The notes: a model not told the origin generated them from the sequence alone. 64,000 nucleotides of DNA from Colocasia esculenta (GCA_014218235.1 CM024755.1:165533941-165597940), one strand, 5' to 3'; shown: positions 11,565-22,624, counted from the stretch's first letter. Numbers and translations are program-made.

Positions 11565-11584
11565 GAGAGTTTTTATAAACTCTC
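11565..11584 (-). promoter_or_regulatory. TATA box within a perfect inverted repeat (Gy1 5' LTR)
   Basis: The 8-bp arms around TTAT are identical to the copy at 906-925. The minus-strand TTTATAAAA box lies inside, and transcription would run left toward gag. Confidence 0.5.
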
Positions 11585-13016
11585 ACACCCCATGCATGTA
11601 AGGCACGTAGGCCATACATGTGTTGAAGTAAAAAGCTTCTTTTACCCACCCAAGCCACGTTTACCATTCAACCCCCAAGATTTACACGTAGAGTAAAACG
11701 TGTAAGTCTTCTAATCCATGTGAAATGGGCTTACGTAGCCCCTAATACGTAAGCAAGAATTAACCAAGAAAATGGTTACCGTAATTGGTTAGAAATTCAG
11801 CTGGCCCATTTGACCCTATGTTTGTGTGTCCAAATGGTGTCCATTCAAGTTGAAATTTCAACCATGAGCTAATGGAAATGTTTTACAAATTATGGTGATT
11901 TTAGTTTAATTTTTAGAATTTATTTTTTCACCTTGCAAAAATTGCCTGGAAAATCATTACATCGGCTTAATCTTGAAATCCGCGCGTCAACAATTCCGAA
12001 TATTTACATTTCTGATATCAACACATTTTTTTTGGAAATTATGGTGTTCTCAAATTTTGTTTTCGTTACAGAATTCTGGTGTCGCCCTGTCGGAGCGCGC
12101 ACCCCTGAGTTCGACACTAGAATAACATTTACTAATATAAATTATTCCTAAATTAAAGTTAATTACAACTCATGAAAGTAATTATGTTAACAATCAAATT
12201 ATTCACATTTTTCTAATAAATAAAATTTTTGGGGCATTACAAGAGACACTAGGGATATAATGCAGGTGCTTATTAGAGAATGAGTTCACTGAATGATCCG
12301 CTCTCAAAATGCTATATGGTTGAGGATATCTAATGTCAGATAGCGATTTCGTGGTCCCAGTTGTGTAACTGGTCCTTGGAGTTGAGACACCGATGATACC
12401 TTGTTTGAGTACTCCATTCTTTGATGTCAAACTTATAAGTCTAGAAGTGCCAGATTTAGTACAACCAGTTGTTGGGAATGGTAGGAAGCTTTTTGAAGAC
12501 AATTGTGTGTCAATAAAAGATGATCCACTCTCGGTATCATGAGAGGAATATCCCATATGTTCTTGCTCAGACAAATTCGTGGCTAGGGTTAATCAGATTG
12601 AGAGAGAAAGAGTTCTCCAGGAGAATTTGATAAGAGCGAGAACTGAATGGATTCCATATACGCCTGACAGTACCATGCCTTACATATAGTCTCTGGGATA
12701 TAAGTTGGATGAGGGAGTAAAGGTATACAGTAACTGTGGGCAGAAAGGTCCAATGGATTTGATCCTCATGTACTATCTGAGACTATGACATAGTAGCTTG
12801 GTACGTCCATAGTCGATGAGTTGAGTGAATTATTATGAAGATAATAATTTACTAAATCAGAAAGAGTTCTGAGTCAGAAAGGTTTTGACAGGTGCAACTC
12901 ATGGCCAGCTCGGTATTGAGCCTAGAGGGTCACACACAGAAGGTGGTTGACATGATGATGATAGAGGATTGTATAAGATTTATCCCATAAGCAATTTTCT
13001 GACCAAGGACAAAGAC

Positions 13017-13150
13017 AAGACAATTTGTCGCTAGGATGATTCTAACGACAGGATCGACTGTCGCCAGAACTCCTAGAGACATGATCGATTGACGCCAAGG
13101 GAGTCTTGGCGACAGTGACCTATGTCGCCAAGTCTTATTGGCAACATCTT
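13017..13150. repeat. GTCGCCA / TGTCGCC word array
   Basis: Repeated variants TTGTCGCTAGGA, CTGTCGCCAGAA, TTGACGCCAAGG, TTGGCGACAG, TATGTCGCCAAG and TTGGCAACAT lie within 130 bases. They occur on both strands, so the word behaves as a degenerate palindrome-like site. Confidence 0.7.
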
Positions 13151-13264
13151 GTCTTGCCGTCAAGATAGGTATGGCTGGTCATACTCCATGCCGTACACAG
13201 TATGGTCGCGTGACGTGTGAGTTGGGCAGGGGTGTAAAAAACTGCCCTCTATTTAGGATAGAGG

Positions 13265-13300
13265 GGGTGTGAAGAGCTACAAGATGAGCTCTTCACACCC
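13265..13300 (+). promoter_or_regulatory. Perfect 14-bp hairpin in LTR leader
   Basis: GGGTGTGAAGAGCT pairs exactly with AGCTCTTCACACCC across an 8-base loop. It directly follows the TATA-like CCCTCTATTTAGG, which itself forms an 8-bp hairpin with ATAGAGGG. It is probably at or near the 5' end of the transcript. Its role is unknown. Confidence 0.6.
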
Positions 13301-13640
13301 ATTTCTTCCTCTCTTCCTTCCACTCTCTCCCTCCTATTCTCTTCCTAGCAGAGAAGAGAAAGAGAAGAGAGAGAGAGTAGTGCTCTCTCTCTCCAGTAGC
13401 TACTACTACTGCTTGATGCAGCCCTACTACTGCTACTTGGAGCTGCTGCTGGGAGCAGGACCATCGTGTAGAGGAGATGCCGACAAGAGGAAGAGTCGTC
13501 ATCTCCGGTCACCACCTTGTGGACACTGTTAGAGAGAGGTCACGTGAACTCCTTCATCTGCAGGACCGACACTACGCTTCACGGGATATATGAGCTCCCC
13601 TAGGTGAGAAAGTCTCAACCTTGTATGGATTGCATGATAG

Positions 13641-14599
13641 TCATGCCCCGGACATCATCCCGGTCTGATAAGTGCTTGTGGGGAATGTCTTTTTATTTTT
13701 ATATTTCCTTCCGTTGCGCATGCATCTGATGCCCCTACACATATCCCTACAACTTATCCATTCATCATAAATGAATATATCTGGAGGGTCTATCTCATAT
13801 TCAAGCTCTGCATTATTAACCCTTACAACATCAACTAATGGTTCATTATCTCCTTCATCCATGTTCTCATTCTCATCTACATCCCCCTGTAGAACTATTT
13901 CTTCTTCTTCATCCTGCTCAATCATATGTTCCTCTGCAGTATGATGCCTAAATGCAAAAATTATGACAAAACATATGATATCATATAGTGAATAAGTCCA
14001 AATATGTTATAAGATGGTGATATGTCATACATTGATGAGCTCCCATTATAAAGAGCATATGAAGGCTCAGCGAGTGGCATGAAACGATACTATAAAAGGC
14101 CACCTCCATAGTCAGTGACACTGCAAGTGGGTGTAGACCTCCAATTGAAAATTAATAGTTTTTTTTTAAAAGTTAATCACACAATAATTTATTTGATACA
14201 AATGAAAGTGACAACTCACCACACATTATGGTCTGCAGATAGACCATAGGCATAAGATTCATACCGTACACTTGTCTCATTAGCAGAATACAATCCAGTG
14301 GAATCAACGTCATCATTCAACATACGTATGAAAACTCCAACTGGTTGTTGATACTCATAGTCTTGAGTAGGCATGTTGCCCATAGAATGACCATGTGATT
14401 GCACCTCGCCATTGCCTTGACTAGGTATATTATCAATATCTTCATTCTCCAAATATAATTGTATGGTAGATACATGTGAAGGATACAGGTCGAACATACT
14501 TTTAACCAAGGTTTGTCCTATCGCACCGTACTTGTGCGATACAGCCAAGTCAGAGCGTGCTTGGAGGTTTGTGGCACTAAGCTCAATCAGATGGCACAC
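13641..14599 (-). pseudogene. Three-exon coding remnant of unknown family
   Basis: On the minus strand exon 1 ends at 14220 (open from at least 14599: KYGAIGQTLVKSMFDLYPSH ... ETSVRYESYAYGLSADHNV). A GTGAGT donor is at 14219. Exon 2 is 14120-14031 (TTGCAG acceptor before it, GTATGA donor after). Exon 3 runs from 13947 (TTTAG acceptor) to 13641 with an acidic stretch (QDEEEEIVLQ, DENENMDEGD). The three exons join in one frame with a single TAG in exon 2, probably from CAG. The product would be acidic with no motif I know. It could be the start of a Mutator-like transposase or of a host gene. The 3' part is cut by the LTR remnant. Confidence 0.5.
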
Positions 14600-14641
14600 C
14601 GATAGGAGGGGGAGCAGGACAATGGAAGGGGAAGAAGGGGG

Positions 14642-15157
14642 TAGGGGTGTTTATGGTTTGGTTTGGTTTGGTTTACAGGAGATTTTTAGGAAACCAAACC
14701 AAACTAAATTCGGACTCAACCCGAACCAAACCAAACCAAAGTCCTTTGAAACCAAACCGAAAGTTTAACTTGAAAATAAATGGGAATTTACATTCTCTTA
14801 GTCTTAAATAAGATTTTAAAATTTTAATCACTTGTTTCTCTAATAAATCACTTTCAAATAATATTTGAAATAAAGTATTAAATGTTGATAACCATATTAA
14901 CCTCCATAATATATATTTTTAAGTAAATATATTGAAAAAACTTGATAGATACAAACAAATTAAAATTTATTATTATAATTTGGTTTAATCGGTTTGGTTT
15001 GGTTTCTAGAAGTTAGAAACCGAACCAACCAAATTTTCTTTTTCGGTTTGGTTTGGAACCAAACCAAATTTTTTCCATGTTCAAACCGAACCAAACCAAA
15101 CCGAATCCCTCGGTTCGGTTTGGTTTTTCGGTTTGAACCGAATAGTGAACACCCCTA
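14642..15157. mobile_element. hAT-type MITE, 516 bp, TSD GAAGGGGG
   Basis: The termini are TAGGGGTGTTTA and, inverted, TAGGGGTGTTCA. The flanks are the 8-bp duplication GAAGGGGG (14634-14641 and 15158-15165), diagnostic of hAT transposition. The subterminal parts are filled with GGTTTGGTTT and AACCGAACC motifs, and the middle is AT-rich without an ORF. It inserted within the G-rich minisatellite. Two related elements lie at 52976-53433 and 55024. Confidence 0.92.
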
Positions 15158-15530
15158 GAAGGGGGGAGCCAGGGAGGACCGGAGGGGGATGGGGTGTGTG
15201 GAGAGGGGGACCAGAGGGGGAGGGGGTGCATGGATGGGGGGGGGGGAACTAGAGGGGGAGGGGGATGGGGGCCAGGGAATGGGGGAGGGGGTGTGCGGAG
15301 AAGGGGGAATTAGAGGGGGAGGGGGGTCGATGAACAGGGGAGGGGGTGTGCGGAGGGGGGGGGGTAGAAGGGGAGGGGGCAGCGAACAGGGGAGGGGGTG
15401 CGCGGAGGGGGAGGACCCAAAGGGGGAGGGGTGAGGAGGGGGGGGGGGGGGGGCAGAGGGGGAGGGGGCCGACAATAGGAAAGGGGTGTGTAGAGGGGGA
15501 GAAACTAGATGGGGAGGGGGTGCGCGAAGA
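15158..15530. repeat. G-rich minisatellite, quadruplex-prone
   Basis: Degenerate repeats of about 40 bases built on GAGGGGGAGGGGGTGTGCGG, with G runs up to 18 long near 15440. A short similar stretch precedes the MITE (14602-14641). Reading frames here are proline/glycine shadows. Many G-quadruplex arrangements are possible on the plus strand. Confidence 0.9.
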
Positions 15531-16111
15531 TGCTCATTTTAATCATAAATAGTAGCAAACATAACCTAATCATGATGCTAATCATATTTTTAAGCAAATT
15601 TGGGACTTATTATTAAAATATGGTACCAAAAGATTTAGAAAAACATAACTAATTGTACAGTGATCAGAACATGCTTAATTTTTAACAACGAGGTACTTAT
15701 GCAAGATATAACACATCTGTAATTTTATAGAATTTTCAGACTAGAGAAACTACTTTCATAATTAAAGACATAAATCAGGTTATTATTCACTAAAGCACCA
15801 TATATTCAGGAACAGAAGTTAAACGGAATTAACAAGCTCTAAAACATACTTATAATAGTCTAACAAACTGAAATACAGCTTAACAATTTTTATAACATGC
15901 ATACAACATGGAAATCAAATTTATCAAGTGTTTACATACCTTTTCCTATAAACAGAAATTCAAATAATTATCATAATTAACAAAAACCATTCTTGGGTTA
16001 CCCAAACACATCACGATGATTAACAACTCAAGACAAAAATGAAAAGAACTCAAAAACCATCATAAAATTCAATATAAACATTACATGTAGAGAAACTATA
16101 AATTTCTAGAC

Positions 16112-16212
16112 AAGATGATCTTGACAACATTCATTGCTGCCAGAACATTCACTCCTGACGGCAGCATACATTGCTGCCAAAACATTCCTGACGGCAACAT
16201 ACATTGCTGCGA
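16112..16212. repeat. CTGACGGCA / TTGCTGCC unit array, intron-side copy
   Basis: Units of CTGACGGCAGCATACATTGC type are repeated, with variants TTCATTGCTGCCAGAAC. They are the same units as those at 16918-17005 on the promoter side. Confidence 0.75.
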
Positions 16213-16636
16213 GAATCCTAGACTGCACAAAGTACAGACCGAGGGTAGGAAAACATGGCCAATGACGTCGAAACAATTTTCTAAAAATCTAGAAAAATAG
16301 GAAAACCCTAAGGGACAAGTCCACAAAGAGAAACCCTAAGTTACTTGCCTCAAGAAAAATCTACAACACGGGAATTTAGCCGATGAAGCCCTCTTTCGCA
16401 CTCAAAGAGGTATCCTCCAAGCACGATCAAATCCTACGTATTGAGTACGATCCAACTACGATCTCCTTGTCCAGAGCATTCCTATCAAATCGTGGAAACT
16501 TTCTTTTCACAACAGCAACCTCGAACATGCAAAAACAGGGCAGATCTACCACAGAGAAACCCTCTTTCTCTCCTCTCACACCCCCCAAACCCTAACCAAA
16601 AGAGCAAAAGTTTTATCCCCCAAACAAAACCCTCAC

Positions 16637-16644
16637 TATATATA
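16637..16644 (-). promoter_or_regulatory. TATA box of truncated LTR
   Basis: The minus strand reads CTATATATAG, with the GACGTC/CTGACGG arrays upstream (higher coordinates) and a purine/pyrimidine-rich leader downstream. Confidence 0.55.
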
Positions 16645-16763
16645 GAGAGCCAAAGGTCGTGATTGGGGTAAGATCCTTGCCCTAACACAACTCTACCCCC
16701 TCATGTCTATCTAAAGAAACTAGCTAGTTTCAGAGTAAAACTCAGGCTGGATCACGTAGAAAT

Positions 16764-17005
16764 TGACGTCAACATAGGTGGACGTCAAGCAAAAACTTAA
16801 CGACAACAGATCTTGAAGTTAACAGAGTGAAATACAGAAAGTCCACAAAGTTAAAATTGACGTCAATGGCCCTGCCGTCAATGGCTTTAACGACAGAAGT
16901 CAATGCCATCAAAGAAATCCTGATGATAGCATACATTACCGCCAAAACAATCCTGACGGTAGTATACATTGCCTCCAGAACACTCCTAACTGCAATGAAC
17001 ATTGT
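16764..17005. repeat. GACGTC and CTGACGG word array, promoter side
   Basis: TTGACGTCAA, GGACGTCAAG, TTGACGTCAATGG and TGCCGTCAATGG at 16764-16885 are followed by CTGATGATAGCATACATTACC and CTGACGGTAGTATACATTGC units. It lies upstream of the minus-strand TATA box. Confidence 0.8.
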
Positions 17006-17097
17006 GGTCAAGGAACCCAGCAGTCCGAAGTTCAAGAAAAAATTCCAAAATTTCAGAATAAATTCACAAAAAATGTAAAAAGGGTAGGGGCATCACA

Positions 17098-18332
17098 ATT
17101 ACAATTCTCTCTACATGCTTTATTTCTTAGCAACTAACATTTTTGTAAAGAAGATAACCCCTTTGTCAGAAAAATCTCTTTTTGCATAGCTACTTACATG
17201 TGTATAAGGGAAAGGAGAAAGAAAGCTCTAAGCTACATGTGATAAAGATATTTGAAAAACTTTCAAGATTGCCAAAGACCCCAAGGGGCTCAAAAGGCTT
17301 AATCAATCATAACATCTAGAAAAACTTGAGACCGAGAAGATATAAAGCTCTAATCAAGACTGGAAGATTAAATTTGAAGGCCATCAACTATAATGTTTAT
17401 CAGTCACAACAGTTAGAAGATTTATTTAGATGAGCTAATGACCATGAAGCTAAAGAACTAAACAATCTCCATGATTTGAAGATTAACCTAGGGAAGGCAA
17501 AGGAAGAGCGCATGCAAAAACTGGATTCTTGGCCAAGAGCCTACAAGCCTACATGTTCAAAACCAACAAATAGAGTACTACTAGATATGCTCAACAAATA
17601 AGAAGGCTCCAAGAAGAACCTCAACCAGAGAGGAAATTCAAACAAATTCAGATGCATGAACAATGTGCAATGTAAAAACTGGTAGATGAAGCTCAACAAA
17701 TAGAAGTCTGAAAGAACAAGACACAATGACTAGTATTAATGAATCCATAAAGAGAATGCTTTAAATGATCGACTAAGACTTCAAGAACTTATAAATACAA
17801 GACCAAAAGCAATGAAGATGGTGTGCATGTGGGTTGGTGTGCTCCCACCCTATCACTCACTCATATCAAGTGAGCAAGCATCAACTATAGAATGGATGGT
17901 GCTTTGATGAGAGAAGAAAAGAAAGTTTGAATACAAAGACCATCTTGTTCATCTAGACGATTCACAAAAAAACTTTGAAATTCAAATTACATTTAATTCA
18001 CATCTTGGAACTCCTAAACAAAGATATCTAAAAAATTATGCTCTATTTTATTTAAATAATATTGACCATAGCCAAAGGTAGAAAGAAAGTTGCTTTTATA
18101 GGTACCTACTACTACCAGAAGATATTTTAAGGAATGGACAACTGTAGAATGATGTAAGGACAACATATATGTATGGAAAGCATTTATGCACTGACAACAA
18201 AAGATTTGAAATGCATTAACTATCAAAGACAAAAGAAAATGACGAGTCAAAGCAAGCTCAAGTATTATCTATTGAATGGCAAGCCAAGACACAACATACA
18301 AATTTTCTACCTAACAGATGGCAAGCCTGCAC
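17098..18332. other. Unassigned AT-rich stretch
   Basis: It has no ORF above background, no terminal repeat and no word array. Composition is about 65 percent A+T by eye, with A-rich plus strand. It may be decayed retrotransposon interior, but I cannot support any element. Confidence 0.5.
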
Positions 18333-19425
18333 TGTAGCAACTCTCAAAATTGTAAAAGAGATAAATAAATTTAAATTAAAAGAATTGTGAATAAATAAAA
18401 CCAATTAAGCAAAAACAAGTGATGGACTTTCATTAATGGTTAATATATGAGTTATTGGGCCAAAAAGCAAGAGTCCAATGATAGATTAGAGATAAATAGG
18501 CTAAACATTGTAACAAAATTATTAATAAATTAAAAAGGGTCAAGTTAATCACTAATAAGACTCATAAATATCTAAAATAAAGTCCTAACTCTATCCTAAC
18601 TTGTTGGCCACGCAATTAGAGCCCACCCCAAGCCAATAGAAGGATAAATGCAAGAAAAAGTGAGATAAATATAGAAAATTCAGAGTTGGAGGAAGAGTTA
18701 GAAGTTTAGATTGACTCTTTAACTCTAAACATATAAATACACCTCAATCTCGTCCCTGGCCGACCCTAATGCTCATCTGAAGTCTCTTAGACGTGGGAAG
18801 GAAGCTTTTGGATGAGGAAATCGAGGAGAAAGAGACTTGGAAGTCCTATTCTTCGTGTTCATACCCTAGGATCCTAAAGCACTCAAAGGTAGGCAATCTC
18901 TCAAGCAAAAGTTAATTAATCCCGTTCATAGATAGTCCATGATCTTGGCTGTGAAAGCCCCATATTTTCCCCAATTTCTATCATGCTGTTTAAGAGTATT
19001 TCATGCCCAAAGATCTGTTAAGAACTTGTACCCGACCCTTCATGTTCCCTTTCAATGTATGTCTACACTTTATCTCGTGGTGTAAGATTTTTACTGTAGA
19101 TTGTACTCGATGTCCTAAATCCATTGATATCATTTTCCCCAAATTCTATCATGTATGTTGTACGAATTTGTTAATCCATGTCCACTATGTCATATTTTTT
19201 TGTTCATCGTGAAGTAACCCGAACATAGCATGTTGATACCATGTCAATAATCCAATTACTCTTTACTGTCTATACTCCTGTAAGTCTAGTTTCGTTTAAA
19301 ACCAATTTCATGATTTTACATCAAGTATCTGATTTGATTTCAATTTTTAAAAGTACATGTGTCAAGCCCTGGAGGATTGGACGACAATCCAAGGAGACTT
19401 GATTCCCTTTCTGGGCTCGGGCAAG

Positions 19426-19585
19426 AACCCTAAGAACGCGACGGCCCGATAGGTTGTGTTCTCAACAGGGTCACGACAAGGTAACCCGTCGCGTTCTTAA
19501 CACGATAGGGACCTGCGTCACATTCGTCCTATCTGTCCCAGGGATCCTGTCACGTTCCTTTAAAGGGTACGTCACATTCATGTCT
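19426..19585. repeat. Decayed GTCGCG word array in GyH LTR
   Basis: AACGCGACGG, GGTCACGACA, CCGTCGCGTTC, CGTCACATTCG and CTGTCACGTTCC occur within 150 bases. Several are one C-to-T or G-to-A step from GTCGCG. The matching region in the other H copy (60275-60505) is much better preserved. Confidence 0.7.
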
Positions 19586-20538
19586 TTTGCACTAAAACCC
19601 TAGACTTCTCATGTTCTTATCTTGATACAGTGTCTATGCATCCTATTAAGACTGAAAACGCAGTAAAAGAGAATAGTTAATCATGGACATGAAATGTTTA
19701 ATAAAAGCCATACACTTGATCCTCTCATATCCATAATTTCTCTATCACATGCACACACTACAAACCATCCCATATGACTTGCCAAGGTATTAAGATGTTC
19801 TATAATATATGTGGTAATTAAGTGCAAATATTTCATGTTAACTTCCCTATTATTTTAAATGGACTTGCTTTCATTTTAATCGCTTGATTTGATACCGTTA
19901 TCGAAGCTCCTCTGCCTTCGAGCACTCAAGGCATGACAAGCAAATGATTCAATACACACTTTTCTTGACTTGGATGGACTCTCCATTGGAAATATTTCTA
20001 ACTGGACCGGGTAATCCTTGTCAAGGCCTCTGTAAGAGTCCTTGGCTTTGGCAGACGTCCATTGCCGACAAGCAGGTTGTACGATCAATACCTATTTTAC
20101 CCTTAGGGATCAGCATGATCCAACGACCTTAGATTTCTCTCTTACCTTGAGATCACATCGGATCTCTAGACTATGTTTGTAGCACGGCCAGTAAGCGGTT
20201 AGTGAATTCCACCAGCACACAACTATGCATGTTGTGCAACTGTTACTATCGCTCGATTTACCGTCGTTTTATGTGCATTGACCTACATTTCTCACCTATA
20301 CTCTAATCGCTCATCTATTCACCTTCTCCAATACCCTTATCTATTATTCGATTATTTCATCTATTTCTTGGTACTCTCTATGGCCATTTGACTGATTGTC
20401 TAAAGATAAAAACATATCAATGCCAGATAACATTTTAAGGGCTCGATCTAATTATGGGAGGTGCTCTCGAAAGTAGTGCCCATGGGAGTTTAATGATCAG
20501 AGTGTTCGGTATTACACTTAAGTGCTAGTTCTCTCGAT

Positions 20539-20543
20539 AATCT
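20539..20543. other. Target site duplication AATCT (left copy) of copia element
   Basis: AATCT precedes the left LTR (TGATGATCAG) and is repeated at 33847-33851 after the right LTR end GGCAACA. Confidence 0.95.
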
Positions 20544-20757
20544 TGATGATCAGATTTTCCCCATGTAATTTAAATTAATTAAATATCTATTTTGGTGATT
20601 AACAAAACTAAGTCAATGTGCATTTCTAACATATCTTCTATAATATTTGAGCACATGAAATCTAACAAAGAAAAACAACCTAATCTGGTAAGTATTCTTC
20701 ATACCAGCATTTACAGTCCAAAGCTTATAATTTTCTAAGTACACATTGACTCTCTAG

Positions 20758-21505
20758 TTGTTATAACGATTTCCTTAGAATCATAATGATTTCCTCATTC
20801 ACATCGATTTTGGTTCTATAGCGATTTCATAAGTCATCGCTATTCTATTGAAGTCTATCTCATAACGATTCGCTAAGAGATCACAACTATTTGCCTCTCA
20901 TAACGATTCGCTAAGAGATCGCAACGATTTGCCTCTCATAATGATTCGCTAAGAGATCACAACGATTTGCCTCTCATAACGATTCGCTAAGAGATCACAT
21001 CGACTTGGTTCATAACGATTTGATTGTCGCATCGATTTGATAAGTGAGAACAACGATTTGCTCTCACAACGATTTGGTCATCACATCGATTTGATAAGTG
21101 AGAACAACGATTTGCTCTCACAACGATTTGGTCATCGCATCGATTTGATAAGTGAGAACAACGATTTGCTCTCACAACGATTTCGCTTTCACAACGACTC
21201 GTTAAGTTTCATAACGATTCATTAAGTTACACAACGACTTGGTCGCAGTAACGATTCGATACATTAAACAACGACTTGTTCACTATATCGACTCGATAAG
21301 TGAAACAACGATTTGCTCATAACGATTTGTTGATAGTATCATAACGATTTGTCTCTACAACGATTCGGTTATTAATGCATAACGATTTGTGTGTACATCG
21401 ACTTGTTTATGAACGTATAACGATTCACATGAACAACGACTCATCTTTACATCGATTTCATAAGTCATGATCATATCGATTTCATGGTTATAATGACTTG
21501 ATATT
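20758..21505. repeat. ANCGAYTY word array in copia LTR (left)
   Basis: About 35-40 copies by eye of ACGATTT, ACGATTC, ATCGATTT and ACGACTT types, usually preceded by AA, AC or AT, at 10-25-base spacing over 750 bases. Part of it is a higher-order repeat of about 54 bases (ATCGATTTGATAAGTGAG, then AACAACGATTTGCTCTCAC) present three times at about 21030-21180. It lies upstream of the TATA box, in U3. Confidence 0.9.
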
Positions 21506-21948
21506 CAAACCTATTCTCAGATAGTTTGAAAAGTCAAGTCTTTCCTCACTTTTCTCTCACATCCATGCATTTATTATGACTGATCATATCACTGCACTGC
21601 ATGCAATCGATATCTTCTATTTCCATGCTTATACTGTAAACATCTTTTTAGAAGAACAGAATGGAACTTCTATTTGATATAAAATCATTCTAACGTTGAC
21701 TGACAACAAGAGACAGCCTAGCTGTCTACTGTTTAGCATTTAATGCGTGCAGGTCTCTGACAGTGCACCTCAATACAACGTTGGACAATATGAAAGATAA
21801 CAGACATCAAAGAAGATCCTCTCTCTTGTTGCGTGCATGGAAAGCTAAAGACTGTTGAACAAGAAGCTCTACAGTGACATGCAGTCTAACGTAAACAAAA
21901 GCTTAGAGATAACGGACACTTCAACGTTCAAATTTCAAATGGAAGTCA

Positions 21949-21955
21949 TATATAG
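21949..21955 (+). promoter_or_regulatory. TATA box of copia 5' LTR
   Basis: TATATAG lies in GTCATATATAGAAG, downstream of the word array and upstream of the hairpin leader. It is conserved in the right LTR near 33168. Confidence 0.55.
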
Positions 21956-22204
21956 AAGACTGAAGCTCCAAAAGAAAATATCCTTCACGACAATCGTTTA
22001 CAAGCTTTTCTGCGAGCATCTGAAAGAGCGAAGCCTCACTCCTTTGATTATTTAGCTCTTAGCTCTCTGCATTCATTGTGTTAGTCTTGAGAGCTTCTGT
22101 AAACTGAGAGTGTTCCTCATCATAGAACTTCCCTCTCAGTCATTGCTTCAGATCGAGTGTTGGTCCTTAAGCTTGATCTAGGGGCTATCATCTCTTGAAT
22201 ACAT

Positions 22205-22345
22205 TCTGTGTTCTTTCCTTCGTGTTGAAGGAAGACCTGGTGGGTTCAGGGTGTTTGTTTCCCTTCGTGTAGAAGGAAGACCTGGTGGGATCCAGGGTGT
22301 TGTAATTCCTCTTCGGGTTGTGAAGAGAAGACCAGCTGCGGCTGA
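22205..22345 (+). repeat. Tandem hairpin units in copia leader (U5)
   Basis: Three units of about 45-50 bases each open with a small inverted repeat (CCTTCGTGTTGAAGG, CCTTCGTGTAGAAGG, TCTTCGGGTTGTGAAGA), followed by AAGACCTGGTGGG or AAGACCAGCTGCGG. They are conserved at about 33435-33570 in the right LTR. They would form successive stem-loops in the RNA. Confidence 0.7.
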
Positions 22346-22624
22346 GTGTGTAAGCGTCCTTGAGGGGGACTGTACCCTTAGGTAGTGAAATCATGAGTTG
22401 TTGCTCAGGGACTGGACGTAGGACTCCTGTGGAGAGGAGGTCCGAACCAGGATAAATTCTGTGTGTCGTGTGTTTGATTGCCTTGTGTTTGCTATCCTCT
22501 TTGTACTAACACTAACAGTCATCGAAGTGTGTTGTGTGATTGTTTTTCTGAACAGGTTTTAAAGTGATCAAAATTTTAAGAATCCCATTCACCCCCCCTC
22601 TGGGCTTGCTAGCTGGGCAACAAG

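Larger units (their letters stand above)
323..12241 (-). mobile_element. Ty3/gypsy retrotransposon Gy1, decayed and interrupted
   Basis: On the minus strand the order is 5' LTR (9720-12241), PBS (9700-9712), a small ORF, gag, protease, RT, RNase H, integrase, PPT and 3' LTR (323-1578). This is the standard Ty3/gypsy order, with integrase after RNase H. Two insertions interrupt it: the DNA transposon at the left edge, which cuts the 3' LTR, and solo LTR SL1 at 5429-8359 in gag. Several in-frame stops and an integrase E-to-K change make it inactive. The base flanking the 5' LTR is AGAGA (12242-12246); its partner lies beyond the window, so the TSD cannot be tested. Confidence 0.9.
9720..12241 (-). 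mobile_element. 5' LTR of Gy1 (2.5 kb)
   Basis: On the minus strand it runs from TGTAATGCCCC at 12241 to GGACGTGACA at 9720, with TG...CA ends, and is followed by the PBS. The first half is duplicated at 323-1578. The minus-strand TATA box is at 11572-11579 in a hairpin. The donor-like CAG|GTAGGA is at 11328 and the acceptor-like ACCATTTCAG|GTGA at 9992. A TGTCGACAG word array lies between them (10678-10905). No coding content is supported. Confidence 0.92.
12242..13640 (+). mobile_element. LTR-like non-coding remnant
   Basis: It has no ORF of substance but shows LTR-like organisation. There is a CG-centred word array (GTCGCCA/GACAGG types, 13017-13150), then a TATA-like CTATTTAGG inside an inverted repeat (13243-13264), then a strong hairpin (13265-13300), a CT-rich start region and CAG/CTG-rich sequence. 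It ends near TGATAGTCA at about 13644. Gy1 bounds it on the left. No target duplication was found, so it may be truncated. The orientation is inferred from the order array, TATA, leader. Confidence 0.45.
15531..17097 (-). mobile_element. Truncated gypsy-type LTR, minus strand
   Basis: The right end reads, on the minus strand, TGTGATGCCCCTACCC, a typical gypsy LTR start. The minus-strand TATA box CTATATATAG is at 16637-16644, and the donor-like GAGGCAA|GTAAC at 16344. The same 25-30-base unit (CTGACGG..., CATACATTGC) occurs both upstream of the TATA (16918-17005) and beyond the donor (16112-16212). GACGTC words lie at 16764-16870. No left end with a matching duplication was found, so the 3' part of the LTR is probably lost. 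No PBS, PPT or coding region is attached. Confidence 0.65.
18333..20543 (+). mobile_element. 5' LTR of GyH, first part
   Basis: It starts TGTAGCAACTCTCAAAA at 18333. The family is recognised from the second copy at 58627-61655 (reverse), which begins TGTAGCAACCCTAATTTT. Shared landmarks are the leader GAGTCAAAG or ACTCAAAG|GTAGGCAATCTC (donor-like, 18899), a GTCGCGTTC/CGCGACGG word region (19430-19580) and the stretch around AGAGTGTTCGGTATTACACTTAAG (20500 region; 59310-59335 in the other copy). The copia element splits it at 20543. ORFs inside are spurious. Confidence 0.88.
20544..22622 (+). mobile_element. 5' LTR of copia element (2079 bp)
   Basis: It starts TGATGATCAGATTTT and ends CTGGGCAACA. 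Contents in order are the ANCGAYTY word array (20758-21505), a promoter region with the TATA box at 21949-21955, and a leader with three hairpin-bearing tandem units (about 22205-22345). It is nearly identical to 31857-33846 but about 90 bp longer, mainly from one extra array unit. Confidence 0.95.

Noticed and set aside
14600..14650. Extension of exon 1 of the coding remnant upstream
   Set aside because: The frame stays open but enters the G-rich minisatellite (proline-rich reading), so no start can be supported.
15155..15552. Proline-rich extensin-like and glycine-rich ORFs
   Set aside because: They are two strands of a degenerate G-rich minisatellite; no start context, signal peptide or conservation.
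20758..21505. Possible CRISPR array or satellite in the ANCGAYTY region
   Set aside because: Spacing is irregular, the words are degenerate, there are no constant repeats of 24-37 bases, and the whole lies in a copia LTR of a plant genome.
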